The position numbers and the translations under genes were made by a program. Shown piece after piece: positions 1 to 7,299 of a DNA stretch of 21,732 nt. This DNA comes from Gammaproteobacteria bacterium (lineage in GTDB: Bacteria; Pseudomonadota; Gammaproteobacteria; Acidiferrobacterales; SZUA-150). How positions within the stretch are numbered: the first letter of the stretch is position 1; each line of letters starts with the position of its first letter. The notes below the pieces were generated by a model. The model was not told where the DNA came from, searched no databases, and saw only the letters and a program-made list of their open reading frames with translations. The stretch covers positions 1-21,732 of the forward strand of contig JAOUNW010000012.1 of NCBI GenBank assembly GCA_029880755.1, in the 5' to 3' direction.

Positions 1-159
1 TATGGCAAATTTATAAGTCGCAGAACAAAGTTTCATGCGCATGATGAGAATAACGAGTGCGAGATTGGTGATCTGGTGGTGATTGAAGAGTGTCGCCCAT
101 TATCCAAAACCAAAAGCTGGCGGTTGATAGAAGTGGTAGAAAAGGCTGTTAAGGTTTAA
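1..159 (+). CDS. rpsQ: 30S ribosomal protein S17, C-terminal part (cut by window edge)
   Basis: S17 is an early-binding protein of the 30S subunit that contacts 16S rRNA. Only the last 52 codons are present; the reading frame is open from base 1 and stops with TAA at 157-159. The translation contains YGKFISRRTKFHAHDE, CEIGDLVVIEECRPLSKTKS and a C-terminal VVEKAVKV, which match the C-terminal half of the bacterial S17 family almost residue for residue. It lies 41 bases upstream of rplN in the same direction, as in the standard S10-spc arrangement. The start and N-terminus lie outside the window. Confidence 0.95.
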   Translation, partial: YGKFISRRTKFHAHDENNECEIGDLVVIEECRPLSKTKSWRLIEVVEKAVKV

Positions 160-200
160 TCAAAGAGCAGAATGAACGGCTTAATTCGGAGTAGCAGACA

Positions 201-569
201 ATGATTCAGATGCAAAGCATGTTATCAGTCGCTGATAACAGCGGTGCAAAAAAGGTTCAGTGTATTAAGGTGCTTGGAGGTTCCAAGCGTCGTTATGCTG
301 GTATTGGTGATGTAATTAAGGTCAGCATAAAGGAAGCGATACCGCGTGGTCGTGTGAAGAAAGGCGACGTATATAATGCGGTTATTGTTCGTACTCGAAA
401 GGGTGTTCGCCGTAATGATGGCTCAGTTATACGTTTTGATACCAACTCAGCGGTACTGCTGAACAACCAGTTGCAACCCATCGGGACACGTATTTTTGGA
501 CCGGTTACGCGTGAATTGCGTACAGAGAATTTCATGAAGATTATTTCTCTGGCGCCTGAAGTTTTATAA
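201..569 (+). CDS. rplN: 50S ribosomal protein L14
   Basis: L14 sits at the 50S-30S interface and forms an intersubunit bridge. The 122-residue product has the usual family length and opens with MIQMQSMLSVADNSGAKK, the highly conserved L14 N-terminus. The internal block DVIKVSIKEAIPRGRVKKGD and the terminal region KIISLAPEVL are also typical. A GGAG at 188-191 lies 9 bases before the ATG and supports the start. In E. coli this is the first gene of the spc operon; here only 41 bases separate it from rpsQ and I see no convincing separate promoter, so it may be read through from the S10 operon. Confidence 0.98.
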   Translation: MIQMQSMLSVADNSGAKKVQCIKVLGGSKRRYAGIGDVIKVSIKEAIPRGRVKKGDVYNAVIVRTRKGVRRNDGSVIRFDTNSAVLLNNQLQPIGTRIFGPVTRELRTENFMKIISLAPEVL

Positions 570-582
570 GTGGTGTTACGTT

Positions 583-900
583 ATGCGCAAGATTAAAAAA
601 GGTGACAAGATTCTTGTCATAGCAGGTAGAGACAAAGGCAAGCAAGGCACTGTTCTCAGTGTTTCCGCTGATGATCGCGTGCTGGTAGAAGGTGTAAACC
701 TGGTGAAAAAGCACGTTCGCCCCAATCCCAACAAGGGAATTACCGGGGGTATCGTCGATCAGGAAGCAACGTTGCATGTATCCAATGTCTCGTTGGTTAA
801 CCCGATAACCGGGAAGGCCGATCGTGTGGGATTCAAGATCCTGGAAGATGGAAAAAAGGTGCGTTACTTCAAGAGTAACGGCGAAATTGTAGACATTTAA
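583..900 (+). CDS. rplX: 50S ribosomal protein L24
   Basis: L24 initiates 50S assembly and binds the 5' region of 23S rRNA. The 105-residue product has normal length and shows the N-terminal KOW motif (KIKKGDKILVIAGRDKGKQG, about residues 3-22). It continues with a typical VEGVNLVKKHVRPNP segment and ends in a basic tail. The start lies 13 bases after the rplN stop, with only a weak purine-rich sequence upstream, so translational coupling to rplN is likely. No unusual features were seen. Confidence 0.98.
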   Translation: MRKIKKGDKILVIAGRDKGKQGTVLSVSADDRVLVEGVNLVKKHVRPNPNKGITGGIVDQEATLHVSNVSLVNPITGKADRVGFKILEDGKKVRYFKSNGEIVDI

Positions 901-919
901 GTTAGCTGGTATCGGTCAA

Positions 920-1459
920 ATGACTAGGTTGCAAGATCATTACAAAAACACCATTGTTCCTGAGCTCAAGAAGAAGTTCGGTTACAAGAGTGTTATGCAG
1001 GTTCCCCGTATAACCAAGGTCACCATTAATATGGGTGTCGGTGGGGCAATGTCGGATAAAAAATTGATAGAGCATGCTGTTGGTGATTTGACCAAGATCA
1101 GCGGTCAAAAGCCGGTAGTGACAAAGGCGCGCAAATCAGTCGCGGCATTTAAGGTTCGCGAGGACTGGCCTATCGGCTGCAAGGTAACCCTGCGACGTCA
1201 GCGTATGTATGAATTTCTGGATCGTTTGGTGTCTGTAGCAATTCCCCGTATACGGGATTTTCGTGGATTGCCTTCAAAGTCGTTTGATGGGCGTGGCAAT
1301 TACTCCATGGGCGTGAAGGAACAGATTATTTTTCCGGAAATTGAATACGATAAAATTGATGCGATTCGTGGTATGGACATTACTATTACCACCAGTGCAA
1401 AAACGGATGAGGAAGCGCGTGCACTATTGGATGCATTCAGTTTCCCGATTAAGAGCTGA
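920..1459 (+). CDS. rplE: 50S ribosomal protein L5
   Basis: L5 binds 5S rRNA and contacts P-site tRNA in the central protuberance. The 179-residue product matches the E. coli length. Recognisable blocks are VMQVPRITKVTINMGVG (about 25-41), SGQKPVVTKARKSVAAFK, IPRIRDFRGLPSKSFDGRG and the C-terminal GMDITITTSAKTDEEARALL. The ribosome-binding site is weak. In E. coli the S8 repressor site lies near the start of this gene; I could not identify an equivalent fold by eye. Confidence 0.98.
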   Translation: MTRLQDHYKNTIVPELKKKFGYKSVMQVPRITKVTINMGVGGAMSDKKLIEHAVGDLTKISGQKPVVTKARKSVAAFKVREDWPIGCKVTLRRQRMYEFLDRLVSVAIPRIRDFRGLPSKSFDGRGNYSMGVKEQIIFPEIEYDKIDAIRGMDITITTSAKTDEEARALLDAFSFPIKS

Positions 1460-1468
1460 GGAAGCAAG

Positions 1469-1774
1469 ATGGCGAAGAAATCAATGGTAGCGCGCGAAGT
1501 TAAGCGCAAGGCGATTGTCAGCAAGTTTGCGGCAAAACGTGAAGAGCTTCGTGGAAAGATTAAGAATCCCAACACGTCTGAGGAAGACCGGGAAGCTGCG
1601 GTTATGGCTTTGCAGAAACTACCGCGCAACGCCAGCCCATGCAGAATCAGGAATCGCTGCGCCATAACTGGTCGCTCCAGGGGTTTCTATCGCAAGTTTG
1701 GTTTGTCCCGAAACAGGTTGCGTGAAGTGATGAATCGGGGTGAAGTACCCGGCGCAGTTAAGTCGAGCTGGTAA
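1469..1774 (+). CDS. rpsN: 30S ribosomal protein S14, long zinc-free form
   Basis: S14 is a late-assembling 30S head protein. The 101-residue product is the long form without a zinc ribbon: it has only two cysteines, in the stretch NASPCRIRNRCAITGRSRG, and lacks the paired CxxC motifs of the short zinc-binding form. The C-terminus LREVMNRGEVPGAVKSSW is typical. GAGGAA at 1457-1462 is well placed for the ATG. The gene lies 9 bases after rplE. Its zinc-free state contrasts with the zinc-type S4 and L36 encoded downstream. Confidence 0.97.
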   Translation: MAKKSMVAREVKRKAIVSKFAAKREELRGKIKNPNTSEEDREAAVMALQKLPRNASPCRIRNRCAITGRSRGFYRKFGLSRNRLREVMNRGEVPGAVKSSW

Positions 1775-1799
1775 CTAGTTAAAAGAGTGGAAAGAATAT

Positions 1800-2192
1800 A
1801 TGTTAACTGACCCAATTGCAGACATGTTGACCCGCATCCGTAACGCTCAGGCGGCGGACAAGGTTAGCGTGACGTTGCCTGCTTCCAAGTTAAAACGTTC
1901 AGTTGCCCAGGTACTGAAGGAAGAAGGTTATATTGAAGACGTGTCCGAGAAATCAGCGGACGGTAAACCGCTGCTGGAAATCGGATTGAAATATTTCGAA
2001 GGCCAGCCGGTTATTACTGACCTGAAAAGAGTCAGCACGCCGGGTCGTCGTGTATATCAGGGTAAGGATGAAATTATGCGTATCGCCGGCGGCCTTGGTG
2101 TCGCGGTGGTGTCGACATCAAAAGGTATCATGTCTGATCGCGCCGCCCGCAAAGCAGGTATCGGTGGCGAGATACTGTGTATCGTATCGTAG
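1800..2192 (+). CDS. rpsH: 30S ribosomal protein S8
   Basis: S8 binds helix 21 of 16S rRNA and, in E. coli, represses spc operon translation. The 130-residue protein has normal length. It begins with MLTDPIADMLTRIRNAQ, and its C-terminal rRNA-binding half contains GVAVVSTSKGIMSDRAARKA and GGEILCIVS, all S8 hallmarks. A GGAAAG sequence upstream serves as a moderate ribosome-binding site. Its place between rpsN and rplF is standard. Confidence 0.98.
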   Translation: MLTDPIADMLTRIRNAQAADKVSVTLPASKLKRSVAQVLKEEGYIEDVSEKSADGKPLLEIGLKYFEGQPVITDLKRVSTPGRRVYQGKDEIMRIAGGLGVAVVSTSKGIMSDRAARKAGIGGEILCIVS

Positions 2193-2204
2193 TGGAGTAA
2201 CGAG

Positions 2205-2738
2205 ATGTCCAGGATTGCCAATTATCCAGTTGCTGTTCCCAAAGGTGTTGATATCAACATTGATGGCAGCCTGGTAAAAGTTAAGGGCCCAAAAGGTGAG
2301 CTCAAGCATGCGGTTCACGATTTGGTGTCGGTAATACGTGAGGATAATGAACTGCGTTTTGCCGGAAAGGACGAGTCCATGCAGGCAAATGCGTTATCAG
2401 GTACCACCCGTGCACTGGTTCATAACATGGTTCATGGTGTTAGCCAGGGGTTTGAGAAAAAGATGACCATTATTGGAGTTGGTTATCGTGCGGCAGTTCA
2501 GGGCAAGAATCTGAATTTGACGCTTGGTTTCTCTCATCCGGTAAATTATCCGATTCCGGAAGGAATCACCATTGAGACCCCGAGCCAGACAGAGATTGTG
2601 GTAAAGGGTGCAGACAAGCAGCGTGTGGGTCAGGTAGCGGCAGAAATACGTGCCTACCGTCCACCAGAGCCCTACAAGGGTAAGGGCGTACGTTATGCTG
2701 ATGAGCATGTTGTACGCAAAGAAGCGAAAAAGAAATAG
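2205..2738 (+). CDS. rplF: 50S ribosomal protein L6
   Basis: L6 lies near the sarcin-ricin loop at the base of the L7/L12 stalk. The 177-residue product shows the duplicated L6 fold: the N-terminal half begins MSRIANYPVAVPKGVDI, and the C-terminal half carries the signature RAYRPPEPYKGKGVRYADE (about 149-167). GGAG at 2194-2197 precedes the ATG by 7 bases, directly after the rpsH stop. Composition and length are ordinary. Confidence 0.98.
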   Translation: MSRIANYPVAVPKGVDINIDGSLVKVKGPKGELKHAVHDLVSVIREDNELRFAGKDESMQANALSGTTRALVHNMVHGVSQGFEKKMTIIGVGYRAAVQGKNLNLTLGFSHPVNYPIPEGITIETPSQTEIVVKGADKQRVGQVAAEIRAYRPPEPYKGKGVRYADEHVVRKEAKKK

Positions 2739-2749
2739 GGTTTAAGTAA

Positions 2750-3109
2750 ATGGCGATCAGCAAAATAGACAGACGTCATCGTCGTAGCGTCAGTATCCGT
2801 CGGGAAATAGCACGGCGGGATCGGCAGCGTTTGTGTGTTCACCGGACACCAAGGCATATCTACGCGCAGATTATCTCCGCCGATGGAAGCCAGGTGTTGG
2901 CGAGCGCTTCAACTGTTGAGGCAGAAATACGCAAACAGGTGAGCAATGGTGGAAATGTTACGGCGGCGCAGGCAATTGGCAAACGTATTGCTGAGAAAGC
3001 CAAGGCAGCCGGGGTAACCAAGGTTGCATTTGACCGTTCCGGTTTCAGGTATCATGGTCGCATCAAGGCGCTGGCAGATGCCGCCCGTGAAGGCGGTCTT
3101 GAGTTTTAA
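2750..3109 (+). CDS. rplR: 50S ribosomal protein L18
   Basis: L18 binds 5S rRNA together with L5 in the central protuberance. The 119-residue product is close to the E. coli length of 117. It has a basic N-terminal tail followed by LCVHRTPRHIYAQIISADG and the C-terminal FDRSGFRYHGRIKALADAAR, both diagnostic. The start lies 11 bases after rplF, with a weak AGGG upstream. The last codons overlap the ribosome-binding site of rpsE. Confidence 0.98.
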   Translation: MAISKIDRRHRRSVSIRREIARRDRQRLCVHRTPRHIYAQIISADGSQVLASASTVEAEIRKQVSNGGNVTAAQAIGKRIAEKAKAAGVTKVAFDRSGFRYHGRIKALADAAREGGLEF

Positions 3110-3121
3110 GGAGAGTATCAG

Positions 3122-3628
3122 GTGGCAGCAATGAGTACTGAAGGTCGTACAGATAATTTCATGGAGAAGCTGGTAGGCGTTCGCCGTGTTGCCAAGGTGG
3201 TGAAGGGCGGGCGACAGTTCGGTTTTTCTGCGTTAACTGTTGTAGGTGATGGTAATGGTCGCGTCGGTATTGGTCGTGGCAAGGCGCGTGAAGTGCCAGT
3301 GGCTGTGCAAAAGGCAATGGAAAACGCCAGAAAGAACATGAAAACTATTAGCCTTAATGGCCCGACCTTGCATCATGAGGTGAATGTTCGTGCTGGTGCC
3401 GCCCGCGTTGTCATGCGACCCGCCTCGGAAGGTACCGGTATTATCGCAGGTGGCGCCATGCGCGCGGTGTTCGAAGTCGTCGGTGTTCAGGATGTACTGG
3501 CCAAGGTAATCGGATCCAGAAATCCGATCAATGTTGTACGCGCAACCATCAAGGCGCTTGAGAGCATCCAGAACCCAAAAAATGTCGCAGCAAAGCGTGG
3601 CAAGAAATTAAAGGACATTACGGAGTAG
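3122..3628 (+). CDS. rpsE: 30S ribosomal protein S5
   Basis: S5 is a 30S fidelity protein near the mRNA entry site. The product has 168 residues. The dsRNA-binding-like N-terminal domain contains VVKGGRQFGFSALTVVGDG and GRVGIGRGKAREVP, and the C-terminal half contains PASEGTGIIAGGAMRAVFE. I chose the GTG at 3122 because AAGGAGAG at 3108-3114 is spaced 7 bases from it, whereas an in-frame ATG at 3131 would be 16 bases away. The GTG start is the only unusual point. Confidence 0.97.
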   Translation: MAAMSTEGRTDNFMEKLVGVRRVAKVVKGGRQFGFSALTVVGDGNGRVGIGRGKAREVPVAVQKAMENARKNMKTISLNGPTLHHEVNVRAGAARVVMRPASEGTGIIAGGAMRAVFEVVGVQDVLAKVIGSRNPINVVRATIKALESIQNPKNVAAKRGKKLKDITE

Positions 3629-3632
3629 TCCC

Positions 3633-3818
3633 GTGTCAGCAAAAAAAGTCAAAGTTACATTGGTGCGAAGCACTATTGGTATCGGCAGGGTTCACCAGGC
3701 CTGTGTTCGGGGGCTGGGACTGCGCCGTATACGTCATAGCGTAGAGCTGGAAGATACCCCTTCTGTGCGTGGGATGATCAACAAGGTCTCCTACATGGTT
3801 AAGTGCGAGGATATTTAA
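3633..3818 (+). CDS. rpmD: 50S ribosomal protein L30
   Basis: L30 is a small 50S protein. The 61-residue product VKVTLVRSTIGIGRVHQACV...GLRRIRHSVELEDTPS...GMINKVSYMVK matches the short bacterial L30 family. Translation starts at a GTG, supported by GGAG at 3622-3625, which lies inside the end of rpsE; the two genes are separated by 4 bases and are probably coupled. Its place between rpsE and rplO is standard. Confidence 0.97.
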   Translation: MSAKKVKVTLVRSTIGIGRVHQACVRGLGLRRIRHSVELEDTPSVRGMINKVSYMVKCEDI

Positions 3819-3819
3819 T

Positions 3820-4254
3820 ATGCGTTTAAACACTCTCAAGGCTGCACCGGGAAGCCGGCCGAATGCAAAGCGTGTTGGGCGTGGAATTGGTTCCGGTCTT
3901 GGCAAAACCTGTGGACGTGGTCACAAGGGACAGAAGTCCCGCGCAGGCGGTTACCATAAAGTCGGTTTTGAAGGCGGCCAGATGCCTATTCAACGTCGTT
4001 TACCCAAGCGAGGATTTAATTCGCCCACCGAGGGCGATACTGCCCAGATTCGTTTGCATGAGCTGGCCAAGGTAGAGGCAGGTGTTATCGATATGGACGC
4101 GTTGAGGAAAGCCAACCTGGTGAGTGCCAGCGTGAAAAAAGCCAAGGTATTTTTGTCTGGAAAGCTGGAAAAGGCGGTTGTGATCAAGGGGATCGCCTTA
4201 ACCAAGGGTGCGGAACAAGCCATCACCCAGGCAGGTGGCAAGGTCGAAAATTAA
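3820..4254 (+). CDS. rplO: 50S ribosomal protein L15
   Basis: L15 is a late-assembly 50S protein. The 144-residue product has the usual glycine/arginine-rich N-terminal extension (KRVGRGIGSGLGKTCGRGHK, about 18-37), which threads through rRNA, followed by GGQMPIQRRLPKRGF and a globular C-terminal half. It starts one base after the rpmD stop and shares one base with the secY start (TAATG at 4252-4256). This indicates strong translational coupling across rpmD-rplO-secY. Confidence 0.98.
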   Translation: MRLNTLKAAPGSRPNAKRVGRGIGSGLGKTCGRGHKGQKSRAGGYHKVGFEGGQMPIQRRLPKRGFNSPTEGDTAQIRLHELAKVEAGVIDMDALRKANLVSASVKKAKVFLSGKLEKAVVIKGIALTKGAEQAITQAGGKVEN

Positions 4255-5609
4255 TGGCCAGACCGGCAGCACCATCCTTGGGCGCCAGCGCCGGAGCGAT
4301 GGGGAAATTCTCCGATCTTAAGCAGCGTATCTTCTTTGTTTTAGGCGCGCTGATTGTTTACCGTATCGGAACCTATATTCCGGTTCCGGGAATAAATGCT
4401 GCAGCCTGGGCACAGTTGTTTGAGCAGTCGCAGGACTCTATTGTTGGACTGTTCAATATGTTTTCCGGTGGCGCTTTGGAGCGTATGTCGGTGATGGCGC
4501 TGAATGTGATGCCGTATATTTCAGCGTCCATCATTATGCAGTTACTGACTTCCGTAGTGCCGACGCTGGAGCAGTTAAAGAAAGAAGGGGAAGCGGGCCG
4601 TCGCAAGATAACGCAGTACACCCGTTACGGCACAGTGGCTCTGGCGGCTTTCCAGTCCATGGGAATCGCTATCGCACTGGAAGGTCAGTCTATGGGCGGG
4701 TTTCCAGTTGTAATTCAGGCAGGTATCGCGTTTAAACTGGTGACTGTTATTACGTTAGTTACCGGTACCATGTTTTTGATGTGGCTGGGCGAACAAGTTA
4801 CCGAGCGCGGTATAGGTAACGGTATCTCGCTGATTATTTTCGCTGGTATTGTTGCCGGGTTACCGGCGGCAATTGGCAATACGTTGGAGTTGGCCAGTCG
4901 TGGCACCTTCCAGCCATTGTTTGTTTTGTTTTTGTTTGTTTTGGCAGTGGGCGTAACAGCGTTTGTGGTATTTGTTGAGCGCGGCCAGAGGCGAATTACT
5001 ATTAATTACGCCAAACGCCAGCAAGGCAGAAAAATGATTGGCGGGCAAAGCAGTCACTTGCCGCTCAAGTTAAATATGTCCGGTGTAATACCGCCGATTT
5101 TTGCGTCCAGTATTATTTTGTTTCCGGCCACGCTTGGTCAGTGGTTTGGAAATGCAGAGGGCATGGGTTGGATGAGAGATATCGCGACCACGATTTCTCC
5201 AGGTCAACCGCTTTATATGTTGTTTTATGGCAGTGCGATTATTTTCTTTTGCTTTTTTTATACGGCCCTGGTGTTTAACTCGAAAGAGATGGCCGATAAC
5301 CTGAAAAAATCCAATGCCTTTGTACCGGGGATTCGGCCAGGTGAACAGACAGCCCGTTATATAGACGGAGTCACATCCCGGCTGACATTTTGGGGTGCGA
5401 TGTACATTACGTTCGTCTGCCTGATACCGGAGATTATGAGAAATCAGTGGAATGTGCCGTTTTATTTTGGCGGCACGTCTATTTTGATTATTGTTGTGGT
5501 GTGCATGGATTTCATGGGTCAGATTCAGAACCATGTCATGTCCCACCAGTATGAGAGCCTGTTGAAAAAGGCAAGTCTGACAGGCGGTGGAATGGGGATA
5601 CCGCGGTAG
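4254..5609 (+). CDS. secY: Preprotein translocase channel subunit SecY
   Basis: SecY forms the inner-membrane protein-conducting channel with SecE and SecG and receives substrates from SecA. The 451-residue product has ten hydrophobic segments, as expected, and is slightly longer than E. coli SecY because of an Ala/Pro-rich start (MARPAAPSLGASAGAMG). Diagnostic stretches include PGINAAAWAQLF near residue 46, NVMPYISASIIMQLL (TM2), GEQVTERGIGNGISLIIF (TM4), QSSHLPLKLNMSGVIPPIF, NAFVPGIRPGEQTARYID and the cytosolic C-terminal tail ending in GGGMGIPR. Its ATG overlaps the rplO stop by one base. No alteration of the plug or lateral-gate regions was noticed. Confidence 0.98.
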   Translation: MARPAAPSLGASAGAMGKFSDLKQRIFFVLGALIVYRIGTYIPVPGINAAAWAQLFEQSQDSIVGLFNMFSGGALERMSVMALNVMPYISASIIMQLLTSVVPTLEQLKKEGEAGRRKITQYTRYGTVALAAFQSMGIAIALEGQSMGGFPVVIQAGIAFKLVTVITLVTGTMFLMWLGEQVTERGIGNGISLIIFAGIVAGLPAAIGNTLELASRGTFQPLFVLFLFVLAVGVTAFVVFVERGQRRITINYAKRQQGRKMIGGQSSHLPLKLNMSGVIPPIFASSIILFPATLGQWFGNAEGMGWMRDIATTISPGQPLYMLFYGSAIIFFCFFYTALVFNSKEMADNLKKSNAFVPGIRPGEQTARYIDGVTSRLTFWGAMYITFVCLIPEIMRNQWNVPFYFGGTSILIIVVVCMDFMGQIQNHVMSHQYESLLKKASLTGGGMGIPR

Positions 5610-5639
5610 GCGGCCCCGGTGTAAAACGGAGTAAATAGT

Positions 5640-5753
5640 ATGAAAGTAAGAGCTTCGGTGAAAAAATTGTGCCGCAACTGCAAGATTGTACGGCGCAAGC
5701 GGGTAGTGCGGGTGATTTGTTCCGACCCTACCCATAAGCAGCGACAGGGCTAA
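5640..5753 (+). CDS. rpmJ: 50S ribosomal protein L36, zinc-binding form
   Basis: This is a small gene of 37 codons. The product MKVRASVKKLCRNCKIVRRK...CSDPTHKQRQG is L36. The zinc ribbon is complete: C11, C14, C27 and H32, so this is the C+ form. A CGGAG lies about 8 bases before the ATG. The gene starts 30 bases after secY, the usual end of the spc operon, and is followed by the structured leader of the alpha operon. Confidence 0.97.
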   Translation: MKVRASVKKLCRNCKIVRRKRVVRVICSDPTHKQRQG

Positions 5754-5852
5754 ACCCCGGTTTTTAGGTTGATTTTTTCGGAGACTGACAGTATCCTTGC
5801 GCGTTTTCGCGCTACCCCGGAAAGGGGAGAGATTGGTTTGGAGAGTGTGTAA
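5754..5852 (+). promoter_or_regulatory. Candidate alpha-operon leader (S4-binding, pseudoknot-type)
   Basis: This 99-base leader precedes rpsM, where E. coli has the Alpha_RBS pseudoknot bound by S4. I see AGTATCCT at 5790-5797 followed at once by a GCGCG-TTTT-CGCGC hairpin (5799-5812). I recall the E. coli leader having the same AGUAUCCU-then-hairpin arrangement. A second element, CCCC at 5815-5818 with GGGG at 5824-5827, is followed by the rpsM ribosome-binding site GGAGAG at 5840-5845. CCCC also occurs at 5755-5758, so the GGGG has two possible partners. A promoter reading is also possible: TTGATT 5769-5774, 17 bases, TATCCT 5792-5797. Confidence 0.5.
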
Positions 5853-6209
5853 ATGGCTCGAATTGCAGGCGTAAATATACCCAGTAACAAGCATATTGAG
5901 ATTGCTTTGACCTCTATTTATGGGGTTGGTCGGCCGCGCGCCCAGAAGATTTGCGCTGCAGTGGGAGTGGCCAAGGAAACCCCCGTCAAGGCATTGAGCG
6001 AGGACGATCTCGAGAAGATTCGCGGGGAAGTGGCGAAGTACACGGTTGAGGGTGATTTGCGCCGGACCGTTTCCATGAATATCAAGCGTTTGATGGATCT
6101 GGGTGCATACCGCGGTATTCGTCATCGTAAAGGGCTGCCGGTTCACGGTCAGCGTACCAAGACAAATGCGCGTACCCGCAAGGGACCACGGCGCCCCATC
6201 AAGAGATAG
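5853..6209 (+). CDS. rpsM: 30S ribosomal protein S13
   Basis: S13 is a 30S head protein that contacts tRNA and forms bridges to the 50S subunit. The 118-residue product has normal length. It starts MARIAGVNIPSNKHIEIALT, has the helix-hairpin-helix-like GVGRPRAQKIC region, and ends with the basic HRKGLPVHGQRTKTNARTRK tail. GGAGAG at 5840-5845 lies 7 bases before the ATG. It is the first gene of the alpha operon and, by analogy with E. coli, the likely direct target of S4 translational repression through the upstream leader. Confidence 0.98.
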   Translation: MARIAGVNIPSNKHIEIALTSIYGVGRPRAQKICAAVGVAKETPVKALSEDDLEKIRGEVAKYTVEGDLRRTVSMNIKRLMDLGAYRGIRHRKGLPVHGQRTKTNARTRKGPRRPIKR

Positions 6210-6223
6210 CGGATTAGAGAAAT

Positions 6224-6625
6224 ATGGCAGCACCAAAGAAAGCAGCAGCGGCACGTACCAAAAAGCGTGTCAAAAAGAATGTTGCGGAAGGCGTAGCGCA
6301 CGTCCATGCATCATTTAACAATACCATCGTGTCCATTAGTGACCGTCAGGGCAACGTCCTTTCCTGGGCTACTGCCGGCGGTTCCGGTTTTCGGGGATCG
6401 CGTAAAAGCACCCCCTTCGCTGCCCAGGTTGCTGCTCAGCGTGCCGGCGAAGTGGCCAAAGAGCACGGTATGAAGTCGCTGGAAGTACGCATAAAGGGCC
6501 CCGGTCCAGGTCGCGAATCTGCTGTTCGTGCCCTCAATGCATTGGGCTTTGAAATCAATAACATCACTGACGTTACGCCGATACCCCATAATGGTTGCCG
6601 GCCTTCCAAGAAACGTCGTGTTTAA
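6224..6625 (+). CDS. rpsK: 30S ribosomal protein S11
   Basis: S11 is a platform protein of the 30S subunit near the mRNA exit. The 133-residue product is a few residues longer than E. coli S11 because of an Ala/Lys-rich start (MAAPKKAAAARTKKRVKKN). Core motifs are GVAHVHASFNNTIVSISD, WATAGGSGFRGSRKSTPFAA, VRIKGPGPGRESAVRAL and the C-terminal IPHNGCRPSKKRRV. The start is 14 bases after rpsM, with a weak AGAG upstream. Confidence 0.98.
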   Translation: MAAPKKAAAARTKKRVKKNVAEGVAHVHASFNNTIVSISDRQGNVLSWATAGGSGFRGSRKSTPFAAQVAAQRAGEVAKEHGMKSLEVRIKGPGPGRESAVRALNALGFEINNITDVTPIPHNGCRPSKKRRV

Positions 6626-6645
6626 GAGTTAACGGAGAGTTTCGC

Positions 6646-7272
6646 GTGGCACGATACACTGAGTCAAAATGTCGCTTATGTCGGCGTGAAGGCGGCAAGC
6701 TTTTCCTGAAAGGTGAAAAATGCTTTTCCGCAAGTTGCCCTGTTGAAAAGCGGGCCTATCCTCCCGGACAACATGGCCAGCGCCGTGGTCGCGTATCTGA
6801 TTACGGATTGCAGTTGCGCGAAAAGCAAAAATTGCGCCGCATCTATGGCGTGCTGGAAGCGCAGTTTGCCGGTTATTACGCTGAAGCGGATCGCCGCAAG
6901 GGCTCCACTGGCGAGAATCTGTTAAAGCTGTTGGAGTGCCGCCTGGACAATGTGGTTTACCGCATGGGTTTCGGAATTTCCCGGAATGAGGCCAGGCAAC
7001 TGGTTCGCCACAATGGCATTCTGGTAAACGGCAAGCGCGTCAATATCCCTTCTTACCAGGTCAGGCCGGAAGAAACGATTGAGCTGACATCGAAGGCCAA
7101 GGAGCAGTTACGCGTTAAGGCGTCTATCGAAGCAGCCGAGCAACGCGGATTACCTGATTGGGTAGAAGTCGATATCAAGGCCATGAAGGGTGTTTATAAA
7201 TCTATTCCTGAACGATCTGAATTGCCATCCGAGATTAATGAAAGTCTTGTTGTGGCGCTTTATTCCAAGTAA
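6646..7272 (+). CDS. rpsD: 30S ribosomal protein S4, zinc-binding (four-cysteine) form
   Basis: S4 nucleates 30S assembly and in E. coli represses the alpha operon. I chose the GTG at 6646 because it gives the family start MARYTESK and has GGAGAG at 6634-6639 with 6-base spacing; upstream in-frame starts would overlap rpsK. The product has 208 residues. The N-terminal domain carries C9, C12, C26 and C31 (CRLC...CFSASC), the zinc motif I recall from Thermus S4, whereas E. coli and Pseudomonas S4 lack the complete set. The S4 RNA-binding domain (RLDNVVYRMGFGISRNEARQ, VRHNGILVNGKRVNIPSY) is intact, and the protein ends with LVVALYSK. Confidence 0.97.
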   Translation: MARYTESKCRLCRREGGKLFLKGEKCFSASCPVEKRAYPPGQHGQRRGRVSDYGLQLREKQKLRRIYGVLEAQFAGYYAEADRRKGSTGENLLKLLECRLDNVVYRMGFGISRNEARQLVRHNGILVNGKRVNIPSYQVRPEETIELTSKAKEQLRVKASIEAAEQRGLPDWVEVDIKAMKGVYKSIPERSELPSEINESLVVALYSK

Positions 7273-7299
7273 CAGGCCAGGATTATAAGAGGACGGATT

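Noticed and set aside
160..200. Possible spc promoter between rpsQ and rplN
   Set aside because: The 41-base interval shows a ribosome-binding site but no convincing -35/-10 pair.
5070..6254. A 394-codon open frame on the minus strand spanning secY, rpmJ, the alpha leader and rpsM
   Set aside because: It runs antisense through three conserved genes and a leader, has a composition rich in His, Asn, Thr and Arg, and resembles no family. It is a shadow of the real frames.
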